A stretch of 64,000 bases of DNA, taken from the NCBI GenBank assembly GCA_037200885.1, contig JBBCIN010000003.1:1178001-1242000 (forward strand). Reading direction: 5' to 3'. The stretch is from PMG-095 sp037200885. GTDB taxonomy: Bacteria > Myxococcota_A > Polyangia > Polyangiales > Polyangiaceae. The notes under the pieces were generated by a model, which did no database searches, was not told the DNA's origin, and saw only the letters and a list, made by a program, of their open reading frames with translations. Shown here piece after piece: positions 50,842 through 60,104 of this stretch; position 1 is the first letter of the stretch; every line of letters begins with the position of its first letter. Made by a program: the position numbers and the translations under genes.

Positions 50842-52431
50842 ATGAGGTGGAAGGCCGTACTATTCTTGGCGTTGCTCGGGCTCAGCTGCGGAAAACGCCT
50901 GGAACCCCCGGGCGCAACGCTCGAGCCGTCGGCTCGCACGAGTGTGACCGAGCTGCGCGCGGACGGCACTGTCGCTGGCCTGGGCGCGCTCACACCACCC
51001 GCGAGCTCCGCGCCGATTTCGCCGGCCGGCCCAAGCGCGACGAGTAATGCGAGCGGCCCAGCGCCCGGCTCCGTCGACGACAATCTGCCCTTCACGCCCG
51101 ACGGCACACGCGTCGCAAGCGTCGCGTGGCGCACCTGGATTTATACCAATGTCGACAAGCAGCGCACGCGCTACGGCTATTTGCGGGTGGGCGCGCTGGT
51201 CGACGCGCGCGGGCCGGCCATCGTCAACGAGGGCTGCGAGGGCGGCTGGTACCGGGTCAATCCTCGCGGCTTCGTCTGCATCGGCCTGGGCGCCTCGCTC
51301 AAGCTCGACGAGCCGGTGGCGGTCGCCTCGGTGAACCGGCCCGTCCGCGGGCACGGCGCTCCGTATTTGTACGCACTGTCCAACGAGACCCCACCCCTGC
51401 TCTATTTCAAGCTGCCCAGCAAAGCGCAGATGAACGAGTCCGAAGGGATGGACGTCAGCCAGCGCGCCGCCAACTTTCGCGAACGCATGCGCGCCTTCGG
51501 CAAACTGGGAAAGTTGTTCGAACTGGGTGATCCGCCGGACTTTTTGGCCCAAGGTCAGAAGCTCGAGAAACCCTACGGGGTAAAGACGACGCTGCGCTAC
51601 GGCACGCATGCGGGCGCGGCCAGTGTCGACAGCGGGTTCGCGATCGCCAAGACCTTCCTTTGGCAAGAACGCGCCTTCGGCCTGACCAGTGAGCTTGACG
51701 TGATTGCGCTCGATCGGGTCAAATTGGTCGAGCCGAGCGAGTTCCACGGCGTCGAGTTGCTCGAAGGCGAAACCCTGCCGGTCGCCTTCGTGAAGGATCG
51801 CTCCGTGCCGAAGTACGGACCAGACGCCGCGGGAAATCCGGTCGGGCGCGGCTCCTTCGGCTACCGCGAGGGACTCAAGTTGTTGAACGGCAAACGGCAC
51901 ACGGGTGGCTTGCTCGAGATGCGCGATGGCACGTTCGCACCGGAGGCAAGCCTGCGCATTTTGCCCGCACGCGACTCCTATCCGAGCTTTGCTACGGGCG
52001 ATCGCAAGTGGCTCGATATCTCGATTCGGCAGCAAACCTTGGTCGCTTACATTGGCACGCGGCCGGTCTATGCCACCCTGGTCAGCACCGGCCGCGCCGG
52101 CATGGGCGACCCTGAAACCACGCTTTCTACCGTGCGCGGCACGTTCATGATCTACCAAAAGGAGGTCAGCTCGACCATGGACGGGGACGAAGACAAGAGC
52201 GACTCCTTCAATCTGCGTGACGTGCCCTTCGTGCAATATTTCCACAAGGGCTACGCGCTCCACGGCACCTATTGGCACGATGATTTCGGCAAAGTGCGCA
52301 GCCACGGCTGCGTGAATCTGGCTGCTGACGACGCCGCGTGGCTGTTCGAATGGACCGACCCCACCGTGCCTGCTGATTGGCACGGCGTGGTCAACAAAGA
52401 CCGGGGCACCGTCGTCTACATTCACGGGTGA
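50842..52431 (+). CDS. lipoprotein L,D-transpeptidase (YkuD)
   Basis: A 529-residue envelope enzyme that would cross-link peptidoglycan stems or attach proteins to them. The signal peptide MRWKAVLFLALLGLSC ends in a lipobox, so ATG 50842. A low-complexity linker, an SH3-like part (WRTWIYTNVDKQRTRYGYLRVG) and a middle domain precede the YkuD catalytic domain (last 170 residues) with YALHGTYWHDDFGKVRSHGCVNL, containing the His and the catalytic Cys of SHGC. The end of the gene (GTCTACATTCACGG) is repeated 22 bases downstream. Confidence 0.93.
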   Translation: MRWKAVLFLALLGLSCGKRLEPPGATLEPSARTSVTELRADGTVAGLGALTPPASSAPISPAGPSATSNASGPAPGSVDDNLPFTPDGTRVASVAWRTWIYTNVDKQRTRYGYLRVGALVDARGPAIVNEGCEGGWYRVNPRGFVCIGLGASLKLDEPVAVASVNRPVRGHGAPYLYALSNETPPLLYFKLPSKAQMNESEGMDVSQRAANFRERMRAFGKLGKLFELGDPPDFLAQGQKLEKPYGVKTTLRYGTHAGAASVDSGFAIAKTFLWQERAFGLTSELDVIALDRVKLVEPSEFHGVELLEGETLPVAFVKDRSVPKYGPDAAGNPVGRGSFGYREGLKLLNGKRHTGGLLEMRDGTFAPEASLRILPARDSYPSFATGDRKWLDISIRQQTLVAYIGTRPVYATLVSTGRAGMGDPETTLSTVRGTFMIYQKEVSSTMDGDEDKSDSFNLRDVPFVQYFHKGYALHGTYWHDDFGKVRSHGCVNLAADDAAWLFEWTDPTVPADWHGVVNKDRGTVVYIHG

Positions 52432-52449
52432 GGCCGTCTACATTCACGG
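52413..52449. repeat. 15-bp direct repeat at the transpeptidase gene 3' end
   Basis: CGTCTACATTCACGG occurs at 52413-52427 (inside the gene) and 52435-52449 (after the stop), with a 22-base period. Confidence 0.8.
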
Positions 52450-52524
52450 CTAAGCCCTTAATTGCACTCGGGATCGTTCCGTCTTGCCAAGCGGAGCAGG
52501 ACTCGGCATCGTTTCAGGCTGGCC

Positions 52525-54198
52525 ATGGCGTCACCCATCATCGATCTGTTGAAGCGAACGCTGTCCGTCGGTGGCAGTGAAGTGCGGCTGATCCCCGGGC
52601 GCCGCACCGTCGTCGTCACCCATCAGGGTGAGAGTGAAGTGCGCGGCGACGTGCAAACCAGCGATCGCGTTCAGGCGATGATCGACCCACTACTCACGCC
52701 GGAAGCGCGGCGTAGCTTGAGCTCGGGCTACGCCGAATGGGAATTTCCACTGGAGGACAAGGGTCCCGCCCGCGTCCGCGTGGAGGTGAAGGGCGGGCAG
52801 CTGTCGGCTTATTTCTACCTCGACAAGTGCGATCTGAACGGGCAACGCGCCGTCCCTCCGCGCGCCGCGCCGGCGGCCATCGGGGGCTTCGCCCCTGCAC
52901 CCGCTGAAGTGAATTCAGCGGGGCCCCACCCCCGAGTTTTGGGGCCCCGCCCCCAAAATCCTTCGCCCATGCCCGCCTATGGCATGGGCTCCCCGTCGTC
53001 GGCGAACATCATCGAAGCCGACATCGATCGCGCGCCGGCCATGCCCAGCCGTCCGCCGACGACCGAGAGCCGCCAGAGCATGCCCGCCGTCAGCGCTGGC
53101 CCCACCGGAGAGATCGATCGGCTCTTGAGGAAGCTGGTCGATTCCAAGGGCTCCGATCTCCACATGTCGGTCAGCGCCCCGCCGATGATCCGCAAAGACG
53201 GCGAGATGGAGGCATTGTCCGGCTTTCCCCCGCTCACTCCGGAGAGCATGGAGCGCATGATCATGCCGATCGTGCCCGCGCGTAACAAAGAAGAGTTCGC
53301 GCGCACGCACGACAGCGACTTTGCTTACGAGCTGCCTGGGATCTGCCGCTTCCGCGCCAACATATTCGTGGATCTGAAGGGCATGGGCGCCGTTTTCCGC
53401 GTCATTCCCAGCAAGATCTTGTCGGTCGAGGAGCTCGGCATTCCGAGAGAAGTGCTCTCGCTCTGCCATTTGCCCAAGGGCCTCGTGTTGGTCACTGGCC
53501 CCACGGGTTCCGGCAAGAGCACCACGCTCGCCGCGCTGATCGATTACATCAATCGCAACCGCAGCGATCACATCATTACCATCGAAGATCCGGTGGAGTT
53601 CGTTCACCCCAACAAAAAGTGTCTGATCAATCAGCGCCAGGTGGGTGAGCACACGGACTCCTTCAAGAAGGCCCTGCGCGCCGCCTTGCGTGAAGATCCG
53701 GACATCGTGCTGCTCGGTGAAATGCGCGATCTGGAGACCATCGCCATCGCGCTCGAGACCGCGGAGACGGGCCACTTGGTCTTCGGCACGCTACACACCT
53801 CGTCCGCGCCCGCCACCATCGACCGCATCATCGATCAGTACCCGCCCGAGCAGCAAAATCAGATCCGGGTGATGCTCGCCAATAGCTTGAAGGGCGTGAT
53901 GGCCCAAATGCTGTGCAAAAAGATCGGCGGAGGTCGCGCCGCGGCTTGGGAAATCATGTTCGGCGTGCCCTCCATCTCGAACCTGATCCGCGAACAGAAG
54001 ATCTTCCAGATCCCTTCCATCATGCAGACGGGCCGCAAGTTAGGCATGGCCCTGATGAACGACAGCCTGTTCAAACTCGTCAAAGACGGGCTAGTCGCGC
54101 CCGAAGAGGCCTTGGCCAAAGCCAACGACAAACCTGGGCTGACGCAGATGTTCACGGCCGCGAACATCGCGTTGCCCCCCGCAAGGACCGAGCTTTAG
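52525..54198 (+). CDS. pilT: PilT-type twitching motility ATPase with N-terminal extension
   Basis: A 557-residue secretion/retraction ATPase of type IV pili. The C-terminal 350 residues are PilT-like: KGSDLHMSV entry motif, Walker A GPTGSGKS (325-332), Asp box TIEDPVEF, Walker B DPDIVLLGEMRD and His box ETGHLVFGTLHTSSA. A PilT normally has about 345-370 residues; here about 200 extra N-terminal residues form a small domain (SEVRLIPGRRTVVVTHQGESEVRGD) plus a Pro-rich linker. PilT versus PilU cannot be decided; the symbol names the family. ATG 52525. Confidence 0.92.
   Translation: MASPIIDLLKRTLSVGGSEVRLIPGRRTVVVTHQGESEVRGDVQTSDRVQAMIDPLLTPEARRSLSSGYAEWEFPLEDKGPARVRVEVKGGQLSAYFYLDKCDLNGQRAVPPRAAPAAIGGFAPAPAEVNSAGPHPRVLGPRPQNPSPMPAYGMGSPSSANIIEADIDRAPAMPSRPPTTESRQSMPAVSAGPTGEIDRLLRKLVDSKGSDLHMSVSAPPMIRKDGEMEALSGFPPLTPESMERMIMPIVPARNKEEFARTHDSDFAYELPGICRFRANIFVDLKGMGAVFRVIPSKILSVEELGIPREVLSLCHLPKGLVLVTGPTGSGKSTTLAALIDYINRNRSDHIITIEDPVEFVHPNKKCLINQRQVGEHTDSFKKALRAALREDPDIVLLGEMRDLETIAIALETAETGHLVFGTLHTSSAPATIDRIIDQYPPEQQNQIRVMLANSLKGVMAQMLCKKIGGGRAAAWEIMFGVPSISNLIREQKIFQIPSIMQTGRKLGMALMNDSLFKLVKDGLVAPEEALAKANDKPGLTQMFTAANIALPPARTEL
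52920..52958. repeat. GGGGCCCC-rich repeat inside the pilT linker
   Basis: Two near-identical units, GGGGCCCCACCCCC and TTTTGGGGCCCCGCCCCCAAAA, the second with TTTTGGGG/CCCCAAAA inverted ends. Translated in frame, they encode linker residues about 132-145 of the pilus ATPase. Confidence 0.7.
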
Positions 54199-54302
54199 CG
54201 CTGCTCTGAGTCCAATCCAGTCGTCGCGACCCCAGTACCACGCGGTTCGGCTGCCAGATTTTTTTGCCGCCGAGTGCGGCGCCGGGAGATCCAGGCGAAC
54301 GC

Positions 54303-56066
54303 CTAGCGCGGCAGTAAATCGATCCGATCTGCGAACGCCTCGAACGCGACGGGCTTGGCGCCAAGCAGGGCGAAGTCCGCGTTGATTCGCACGCCCGTGT
54401 CCGGCAGAAGCGTGCCGGGCACGGGCACGGTCGCCTCTGCGAGCACGGTCGGGGGCGCACCGGAAGGATTCTCACTCAGCGCGCCGCCGTCGAGCGCGCG
54501 GAGGCGCACGCCGAGGTCTCGTTGCGGCTCTTTGCTGGCGTTGAAGATGCACGCGGAGGCGCTGCGCGAATCTCCGAACTCGCTCAGCTTGAGCGCGCAC
54601 ACGTGCACCTGAGCCACCGCCTGGAGGAGCCGATCGAGGTACGGCGCTTCGTCCTCGCGCAGCGCCTCGCGCAGCTCCAAAATCGCGTCCTTGGCGCGCG
54701 GATCGCCGAAGAACGACAGCAGCATCGCGCCATGCATGCGCACCGGGCGATTGTGCGCGTGAAGCAGCTCCGCGAGCAGGTTGGTCGGCGCCGCGTTCTC
54801 ACCCTCCAAGCCCACGTTCCCCGTGAGCGGATTGTGCACATCGAACTCCGAGCCGCGCGCCTCGACGTCCCACTTGATGGCCTGCCCCGGGAGCAGCGGA
54901 CCCTCGAAAAATAGCGGTCGGATGGCGGTCGAATAGCGCTTGGACGAAGGCGGCGGGTCGCGCTCGAAGAACTCGACCGTGAGCGCGACGTCGCGCAGCG
55001 GATCGCTCGAATTGTTGACGATGCCGATCACGGCCTCCGTATAATTCTTGTCCTTGCGCTCGTCTTCCTCTCGCCCGCGGCGCACGTGTCGGGACATCGT
55101 GAGCACGCTCAGCTGAGGAATCGGGTCCCGCCAGAGCAAGGAGTCGGAACGACGACAGCGACAGGCACTCGCTCCGTCGACGACCGCCGGCGCAAGGGCA
55201 GCAGCCGACGCAGAGCTGGCGACTGGTGCGACCTTGGGCGCACTCGTGGGGGTGACACTGGGGACCAAAGGCACGGGTTCACTGAGCACCGTTTGCCGCT
55301 GATCGGCCAGGCGCGGCGCGTGCGCGGCGAGTTCGTGCGCGTGATCCGTCGTTAGCAGCCACTGCATCATCAGCACGAACGAAAGCGTCGCCGCCGTCAG
55401 GCTCATCACGATGGCCGCGGTCGTGCGCGGCAAAAGTCCTTGAAAAATCGCCAGCGGCGCGGCCTTCGAAGGCGCCGGCGGCGGAGCCAGTGGCGATCGT
55501 ACCAAGTTCGGCAAAAAGCCGGAAAGGTCCGCCACGAAAGCCTCGCGCGCGAGCGCCCCCTCGAGGCCACCGCTCTTCAACAATTGATCCGCGAAGAAGC
55601 CGAGGCCACACAACAGAACCGCCGTTCCGAGCGCGATCCCAAACGCGCCGATCGCGGTCGTGCCAGGCGACAAACGAAACGCAGCCGCACTCGCGATCAA
55701 CGCGCCGCTGAGCGCCGCACCCACCGTCGCCAAGCGCACCAAGAGCCGCCTCCGATAGAGCTTATGATGATGCGCCGTGTTGCCGCTCGAGAAATTCACC
55801 AGGCACAGGCGATTGAGCGGAGTGAGCTTGGGGTCGAGCGCCAAAAAGACTTGCTCACCGTCCAGTGACGCTTCGGCCAGCCGTGGCCAAGGCACGAGCA
55901 GCTTTTCGCTTTCCTTTTGTGTGGTCTGCGTAACGGGCACGTACCCCTCGCTGAAGCCAGCTACGCCCAGGTACAATAGAGACAGCCCGATCGGCGCGCA
56001 CTCGAGCTCCACGGTGCCGACCGCATTACTGCGCTCGCTGGCCATGGCAATCGCTCGAAACCTCAT
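54303..56066 (-). CDS. multi-span membrane protein with exported C-terminal domain
   Basis: A 587-residue protein of unknown function. A cytoplasmic N-terminal part of about 100 residues is followed by two adjacent membrane helices (VRLATVGAALSGALIASAAAF, IGAFGIALGTAVLLCGLGF), a cytoplasmic loop, a third helix (AAIVMSLTAATLSFVLMMQWLL), a Pro/Ala linker, and a C-terminal region with FxLYD-like beta structure (AVIGIVNNSSDPLRDVALTVEFFERDP). ATG 56066 is the start giving an ordinary cytoplasmic N terminus. It is divergent from the adenylate cyclase across a structured spacer. Confidence 0.8.
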   Translation of the reverse strand: MRFRAIAMASERSNAVGTVELECAPIGLSLLYLGVAGFSEGYVPVTQTTQKESEKLLVPWPRLAEASLDGEQVFLALDPKLTPLNRLCLVNFSSGNTAHHHKLYRRRLLVRLATVGAALSGALIASAAAFRLSPGTTAIGAFGIALGTAVLLCGLGFFADQLLKSGGLEGALAREAFVADLSGFLPNLVRSPLAPPPAPSKAAPLAIFQGLLPRTTAAIVMSLTAATLSFVLMMQWLLTTDHAHELAAHAPRLADQRQTVLSEPVPLVPSVTPTSAPKVAPVASSASAAALAPAVVDGASACRCRRSDSLLWRDPIPQLSVLTMSRHVRRGREEDERKDKNYTEAVIGIVNNSSDPLRDVALTVEFFERDPPPSSKRYSTAIRPLFFEGPLLPGQAIKWDVEARGSEFDVHNPLTGNVGLEGENAAPTNLLAELLHAHNRPVRMHGAMLLSFFGDPRAKDAILELREALREDEAPYLDRLLQAVAQVHVCALKLSEFGDSRSASACIFNASKEPQRDLGVRLRALDGGALSENPSGAPPTVLAEATVPVPGTLLPDTGVRINADFALLGAKPVAFEAFADRIDLLPR

Positions 56067-56154
56067 CGCGGGCGCAGTGTAGTCTGGAGTCGGCAAACAA
56101 CGAGCCTTCGGAGCACGGCGCGACGAGTCCGGCTTGCCATTCCGAGTCCTCGGG

Positions 56155-56197
56155 CCGGTAAGACCGCGATTTTCCGGTCTGGTTGAGCTTTTACCGG
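56155..56197. promoter_or_regulatory. nested hairpin upstream of the cyclase gene
   Basis: Outer arms CCGGTA / TACCGG enclose AGACCG-N8-CGGTCT. It ends 24 bases before the cyclase ATG at 56222, so it could be an operator or a leader structure hiding the start. Confidence 0.45.
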
Positions 56198-56221
56198 AGC
56201 GTCTTGCTAGATTCTCGGGCA

Positions 56222-58066
56222 ATGTCCCCGGTCGTCGTCGAACGACACATCGACCTCGCGTCGGATCGCGCGCCCCTCTGGTGTGCGGTAGGCGACACGG
56301 AGCGGTTGAACCGCGCGATCGGCTTGGGACGGCTCGAGCTCACCCCGAACACGGACGCGAGCGCCGCGCGCTTCGTAGTGCGCACGGTCTCGGCGGGCTT
56401 GCCCATGGAGTACGAAGAGCGGCCCTTCGAGTGGGTCGAGGGTGAGCGCTTCAGCGTGCGCCGCGTGTTGCACGGCGGAGTGATGAAGAGCATGGAGACG
56501 AGCTTCGCGCTCGAGTCACTGCCTGAGCGCGGCACGCGCGTGCATGTGCGAATCTCAATCGAACCCCGTTATGCGCTGATCACTCCGATACTTCGCCTGC
56601 AAACTTCGCGCATGGTCGAGCGCATCGAAGCCGAACTTCGCGGCTTCGACCGAGATGTCCAAGCCGGTAAGAGCGCCTGCTTCCGCAAGACGATTACGCC
56701 CGTGGATGCGAACGCCCTCGGTCGCGCGCGAAGCGCGCTGATCGCCAGCGTGGTCAGCGATCGCAAGGCTCTGGCCGCGCGCCTGGCTGGGTTCGTCGAG
56801 ACCGGCAGCGATGCCGACGTCACGCGCATTCGCCCGCTCGACCTTGCCTTGGAGTGGGGGGTCGACGGCCGCGAACTATTGGCGGTCTGCCTCTCTGCGG
56901 TCGTGGTCGGGCTTTTGGAATTGCGTTGGGATCTGGTCTGTCCCAGCTGCCGCACAGCCACCGATCGCCAAACCTCACTCAGCGAATTGCCCTCTGCTGC
57001 GCATTGCCAACTCTGCGATATTTCATATGAAATCGAGCTGGACCGAGCAATCGAGGCGACCTTTCTACCGTCGCCTGCGCTGCGCCAGCCCGAGGCTGGA
57101 CCGTTCTGCATCGGCGGCCCAATGCGCACGCCGCACGTGGTGGCTCAGGCCATCTTGCCAGCGCGCGGCAGCGTCACCCTCAACGCTCCGGAAAAGCCCG
57201 GGCGCTACCGCATCTTCGTGCGCGGCGGCGCCAGCGCCGCGCTCGAGGTCAAAGACGAGGGCAACGATGCGGCGCGCTTCCACATCGAGGGTGAATCACT
57301 GGCGCGCGTCGACGTCGATGCCGCCGCGGCAAAACTCGCCATCGTCCGTCCCGGCGCACGACTCGAAATCAGCCAAAGCAACGACGTCGAGCGGCACCTC
57401 AAACTCGAACGCTTGGAGTGGGCGAGCCGCGCGGCTACCGCGCACTTGGTGAGCACGCTGCCCGAGTTCCGTCGTCAGTTCTCGGGCGATCTCTTGCGCC
57501 CGGGCGTCTCCCTGCGCGTCGCGCGCGTGGCTCTACTCTTCACCGACCTGACCGACTCCACCGCGCTCTATCACACCGTCGGCGATGCCAAAGCCTTCAA
57601 GGTCGTACAAGAACACTTCGACGTCCTATCCGCGATCATCGCCGAACACCGTGGCACCATCGTCAAAACCATCGGCGACGCCGTGATGGCGGCGTTCGTC
57701 GAAGAACGCGACGCACTCGACACTTCCTTCGCGATGCACCGCGCGTTCCCCGCCTTCCGCGCGGGAAACTCCGACGCCTCCCGCACCTTCCTCAAAATCG
57801 GCGTCTATGCCGGCCCCTGCTACGTCGTCACCGCCAACGGAATCCTCGATTATTTCGGGCAAACCGTGAACATCGCGGCTCGCCTCCAGGGCGCCGCGGG
57901 CCCCGGCGAAATCGTGATCGACGGCCTGTTCGCCGACGAAGCCGAACGCTCCGGCTGGCTCTCGAACTTCAGCATCAGCGAACACTTCGAAGCACGCCTC
58001 AAAGGACTCCCCAACCCCGTCCGCGTCGCCCGCATCATCGCCGATAGTCTCCCCGCCCTGCCCTGA
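56222..58066 (+). CDS. SRPBCC-domain class III adenylate cyclase
   Basis: A 614-residue soluble protein with an N-terminal SRPBCC/START-like ligand-binding domain (residues about 5-160, RHIDLASDRAPLWCAVGD), a Cys-rich region with two CxxC pairs (VCPSCRTATD, CQLCDISYE) resembling a zinc ribbon, a beta-rich FHA-like domain, and a C-terminal class III nucleotidyl cyclase. The cyclase keeps both metal aspartates (FTDLTDST and KTIGDAVMAAF), the adenine-selecting Lys of KTIGD, and DYFGQTVNIAARL with the transition-state Asn/Arg. It should therefore be an active cAMP synthase. The start is ATG 56222; a TTG 39 bases earlier is unlikely. Confidence 0.92.
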   Translation: MSPVVVERHIDLASDRAPLWCAVGDTERLNRAIGLGRLELTPNTDASAARFVVRTVSAGLPMEYEERPFEWVEGERFSVRRVLHGGVMKSMETSFALESLPERGTRVHVRISIEPRYALITPILRLQTSRMVERIEAELRGFDRDVQAGKSACFRKTITPVDANALGRARSALIASVVSDRKALAARLAGFVETGSDADVTRIRPLDLALEWGVDGRELLAVCLSAVVVGLLELRWDLVCPSCRTATDRQTSLSELPSAAHCQLCDISYEIELDRAIEATFLPSPALRQPEAGPFCIGGPMRTPHVVAQAILPARGSVTLNAPEKPGRYRIFVRGGASAALEVKDEGNDAARFHIEGESLARVDVDAAAAKLAIVRPGARLEISQSNDVERHLKLERLEWASRAATAHLVSTLPEFRRQFSGDLLRPGVSLRVARVALLFTDLTDSTALYHTVGDAKAFKVVQEHFDVLSAIIAEHRGTIVKTIGDAVMAAFVEERDALDTSFAMHRAFPAFRAGNSDASRTFLKIGVYAGPCYVVTANGILDYFGQTVNIAARLQGAAGPGEIVIDGLFADEAERSGWLSNFSISEHFEARLKGLPNPVRVARIIADSLPALP

Positions 58067-58087
58067 TGCGATCGGCGGCCGGCCCGC

Positions 58088-58876
58088 TCAGGTTTTCGCG
58101 GCGACGCGGTCGGCGAAGGCGGTGACGCGTTCTTCGATCAGCTCGAGATCGTAGTCGAGGGTGGCGACGTGAAACGAGCGTTCGAGTGGTAGCTCGGTCA
58201 CGTCCTTGCTGCGCACGGCGCGCAGGATTGCCTGCGAATTTTCGGGTGGGACGCTGTGATCGGCGCGCGAGTAGGCGACCAGGATGGGACAGCTGAGGTT
58301 GGGCAGCTGCTTCCTGATGCGCGGAAATTCACGCACGAGCGAGTTGCCGGATTTCGCAGGCACCCAGCTGTACGCGAGCTCGTTCATGCCGGGCTTGGCG
58401 ATGTCATTGCGGGCGAGGCCGGCAGCGCTGGCGGGCACCAGCGGCAGCACGTGCTCCAGAAACGGTGCCAACTTGACCAATATTCCCGTGCGGTCGAGCA
58501 CCGGGGTATTGATCACGACCGCGCCCGCGACGCGTGTTGGATCTTGGGAGACTAGATCGAGCACGAGCGTTCCGCCCATCGACAGTCCGAGTGCGATCAC
58601 GCGTTCGGTGCGCGCGGCTAGGCGGGTGAGACCCTCGGAAACCTCGCCGCGCCAGTCTTCGTAGCGGGTGCTCATCATGTCCCGAAAGTGGGTACCGTGG
58701 CCCGGCAAGCGCACGAGCTCGACGGCAAAGCCGCGCCGCGCGAAGAGCTCGGCCAAGGGGCGTAGCGAGGCGGGGCTGCCCGTGAAACCATGAGCCAACA
58801 ACAGCCCGATTCGAGCTCGCTCACCCGAACCGTTCGAGGACCACGGCTCAGCGCCGGGCAATACCGGAAAAGTCAC
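58088..58876 (-). CDS. carboxylesterase (alpha/beta hydrolase)
   Basis: A 262-residue serine esterase of the Est30/YvaK type. The catalytic Ser is in ALGLSMGGTLVLD, the Asp in AYSRADHSVP and the His in ERSFHVATLDYD. LLLAHGFTGSPASLRPLAE provides the oxyanion motif. The GTG 58876 start is right at the conserved N terminus (PVLPGAEPWSS). No signal peptide is present, so it acts in the cytoplasm, probably on monoacylglycerols or short-chain esters. Confidence 0.93.
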   Translation of the reverse strand: MTFPVLPGAEPWSSNGSGERARIGLLLAHGFTGSPASLRPLAELFARRGFAVELVRLPGHGTHFRDMMSTRYEDWRGEVSEGLTRLAARTERVIALGLSMGGTLVLDLVSQDPTRVAGAVVINTPVLDRTGILVKLAPFLEHVLPLVPASAAGLARNDIAKPGMNELAYSWVPAKSGNSLVREFPRIRKQLPNLSCPILVAYSRADHSVPPENSQAILRAVRSKDVTELPLERSFHVATLDYDLELIEERVTAFADRVAAKT

Positions 58877-58969
58877 GGTCGCGAGTTTACACGAAACTCG
58901 CGGCTTACCAGTTCCTTCTCGTTCTGATAGTCACTGCCGCAAGCATTCCGGTTCTTGGCAACTTGCTTC

Positions 58970-60100
58970 ATGACCTCGTCCCGCTCTCTCTCGATCGGCC
59001 TTCTATGCTGGGGAATGCTGTCGATACCGCGGGTGGCCACGGCGCAGCAGGCGACCGACGCCCAGCCCGCGAGCGACGCGCCGCCCGAACCCTACTTCTA
59101 CAAGGGCTACGACTACGGCTCGCAGGCGCTGTACGGCCCGCTCTGGGTGTTTTTGAATCGCGGCTACGACGTGCTCCAGGATCGCGCCGGGAGCCGCAGC
59201 ATCTTTCAGCAGGAATACCTGCACAACGGCGCGACCGTCGGGCACAATTTGCTGTACCCATTTCCGGCCCTTGCGCAGCGCGGCTACGCGCGCTTCTTTC
59301 GGGAGGAGATCTTTCCGCTCAGCTACACCAAGAGCTCCGCGCGATGGGTGCCGAACTACACACTGCACTTGATCGGCGGCGGCGTGACGTACACCGGACT
59401 CACCGAATGGTTCCGGCAGAACCACGTGCCGGCCCCGCGCGTGTTCTCCGCGGGCACGTTACTGGCGACGGCGTTCTTGAACGAGACCTTGGAGAACAAG
59501 GGCGTGCATCCTTACAACACCGACGCCGTCGCCGACTTCTTCTTCTTCGACATCGGCGGCATCATCTTGTTCAGCTTCGACTGGCCGAACGTATTTTTCA
59601 GCAAGTACCTGATCATCGCGGATTGGTCGTCACAGCCCGCGTTCACTTATCCGGGCTTCGACTTACACAATCAAGGCAACTATTTTTCGGTGAAATGGCC
59701 GCTACCGTTTTATCCCCGGCTGCGGTTGTTCGCGAGCATGGGCCTTGGCACCTTGCTCGGCCTTTCGTACCAGATCGACAGCCAGTACTCGATCTCTGGC
59801 GGTTTCGGCACGATGGCCTCGCGCTTGATTCAAACCTCGCAAAAGAACGCCGACAACGAGGTCGAGTTTGCCGAACAGGCGGGCATCTTCCTCGACCGAA
59901 ACAACTCGCTCTTGGCCTCGATCAAGGTGACCAACGTGCAGGACTACTTCCTGCAGTTCAACCTGTACCCGAACGCCTTCTCGATCCCGTCCGTAGGCAT
60001 GTGGGCCGTCGTGGACAAAGGCGCTCACTTCGTGGCGGGCTTGTCTTTCTCGAGGTCGTTCGGCGTCGGCGTCGGCATCGGCGAGCTGGCCCCCAAGTAG
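58970..60100 (+). CDS. exported DUF3943-like envelope protein
   Basis: A 376-residue exported protein with a signal peptide (SLSIGLLCWGMLSIPRVATAQQ) supporting ATG 58970. The mature part has strongly aromatic, beta-alternating segments (PYFYKGYDYGSQALYGPLWVF, NYFSVKWPLPFYPRLRLFASMG) and the hydrophobic stretch FFFFDIGGIILFSFDW. The pattern recalls DUF3943 outer-membrane proteins of unknown function; this identification is tentative. It is divergent from the esterase and convergent with a small gene 4 bases away. Confidence 0.75.
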   Translation: MTSSRSLSIGLLCWGMLSIPRVATAQQATDAQPASDAPPEPYFYKGYDYGSQALYGPLWVFLNRGYDVLQDRAGSRSIFQQEYLHNGATVGHNLLYPFPALAQRGYARFFREEIFPLSYTKSSARWVPNYTLHLIGGGVTYTGLTEWFRQNHVPAPRVFSAGTLLATAFLNETLENKGVHPYNTDAVADFFFFDIGGIILFSFDWPNVFFSKYLIIADWSSQPAFTYPGFDLHNQGNYFSVKWPLPFYPRLRLFASMGLGTLLGLSYQIDSQYSISGGFGTMASRLIQTSQKNADNEVEFAEQAGIFLDRNNSLLASIKVTNVQDYFLQFNLYPNAFSIPSVGMWAVVDKGAHFVAGLSFSRSFGVGVGIGELAPK

Positions 60101-60104
60101 GGCG

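Noticed and set aside
50860..52425. 521-codon minus-strand frame opposite the L,D-transpeptidase
   Set aside because: Composition is typical of antisense frames in high-GC DNA and no motif is recognisable.
54251..54275. Terminator with a T-run next to the pilT-like gene
   Set aside because: The T7 run precedes rather than follows the GCCGC/GCGGC stem on the plus strand, and gives A residues on the minus strand.
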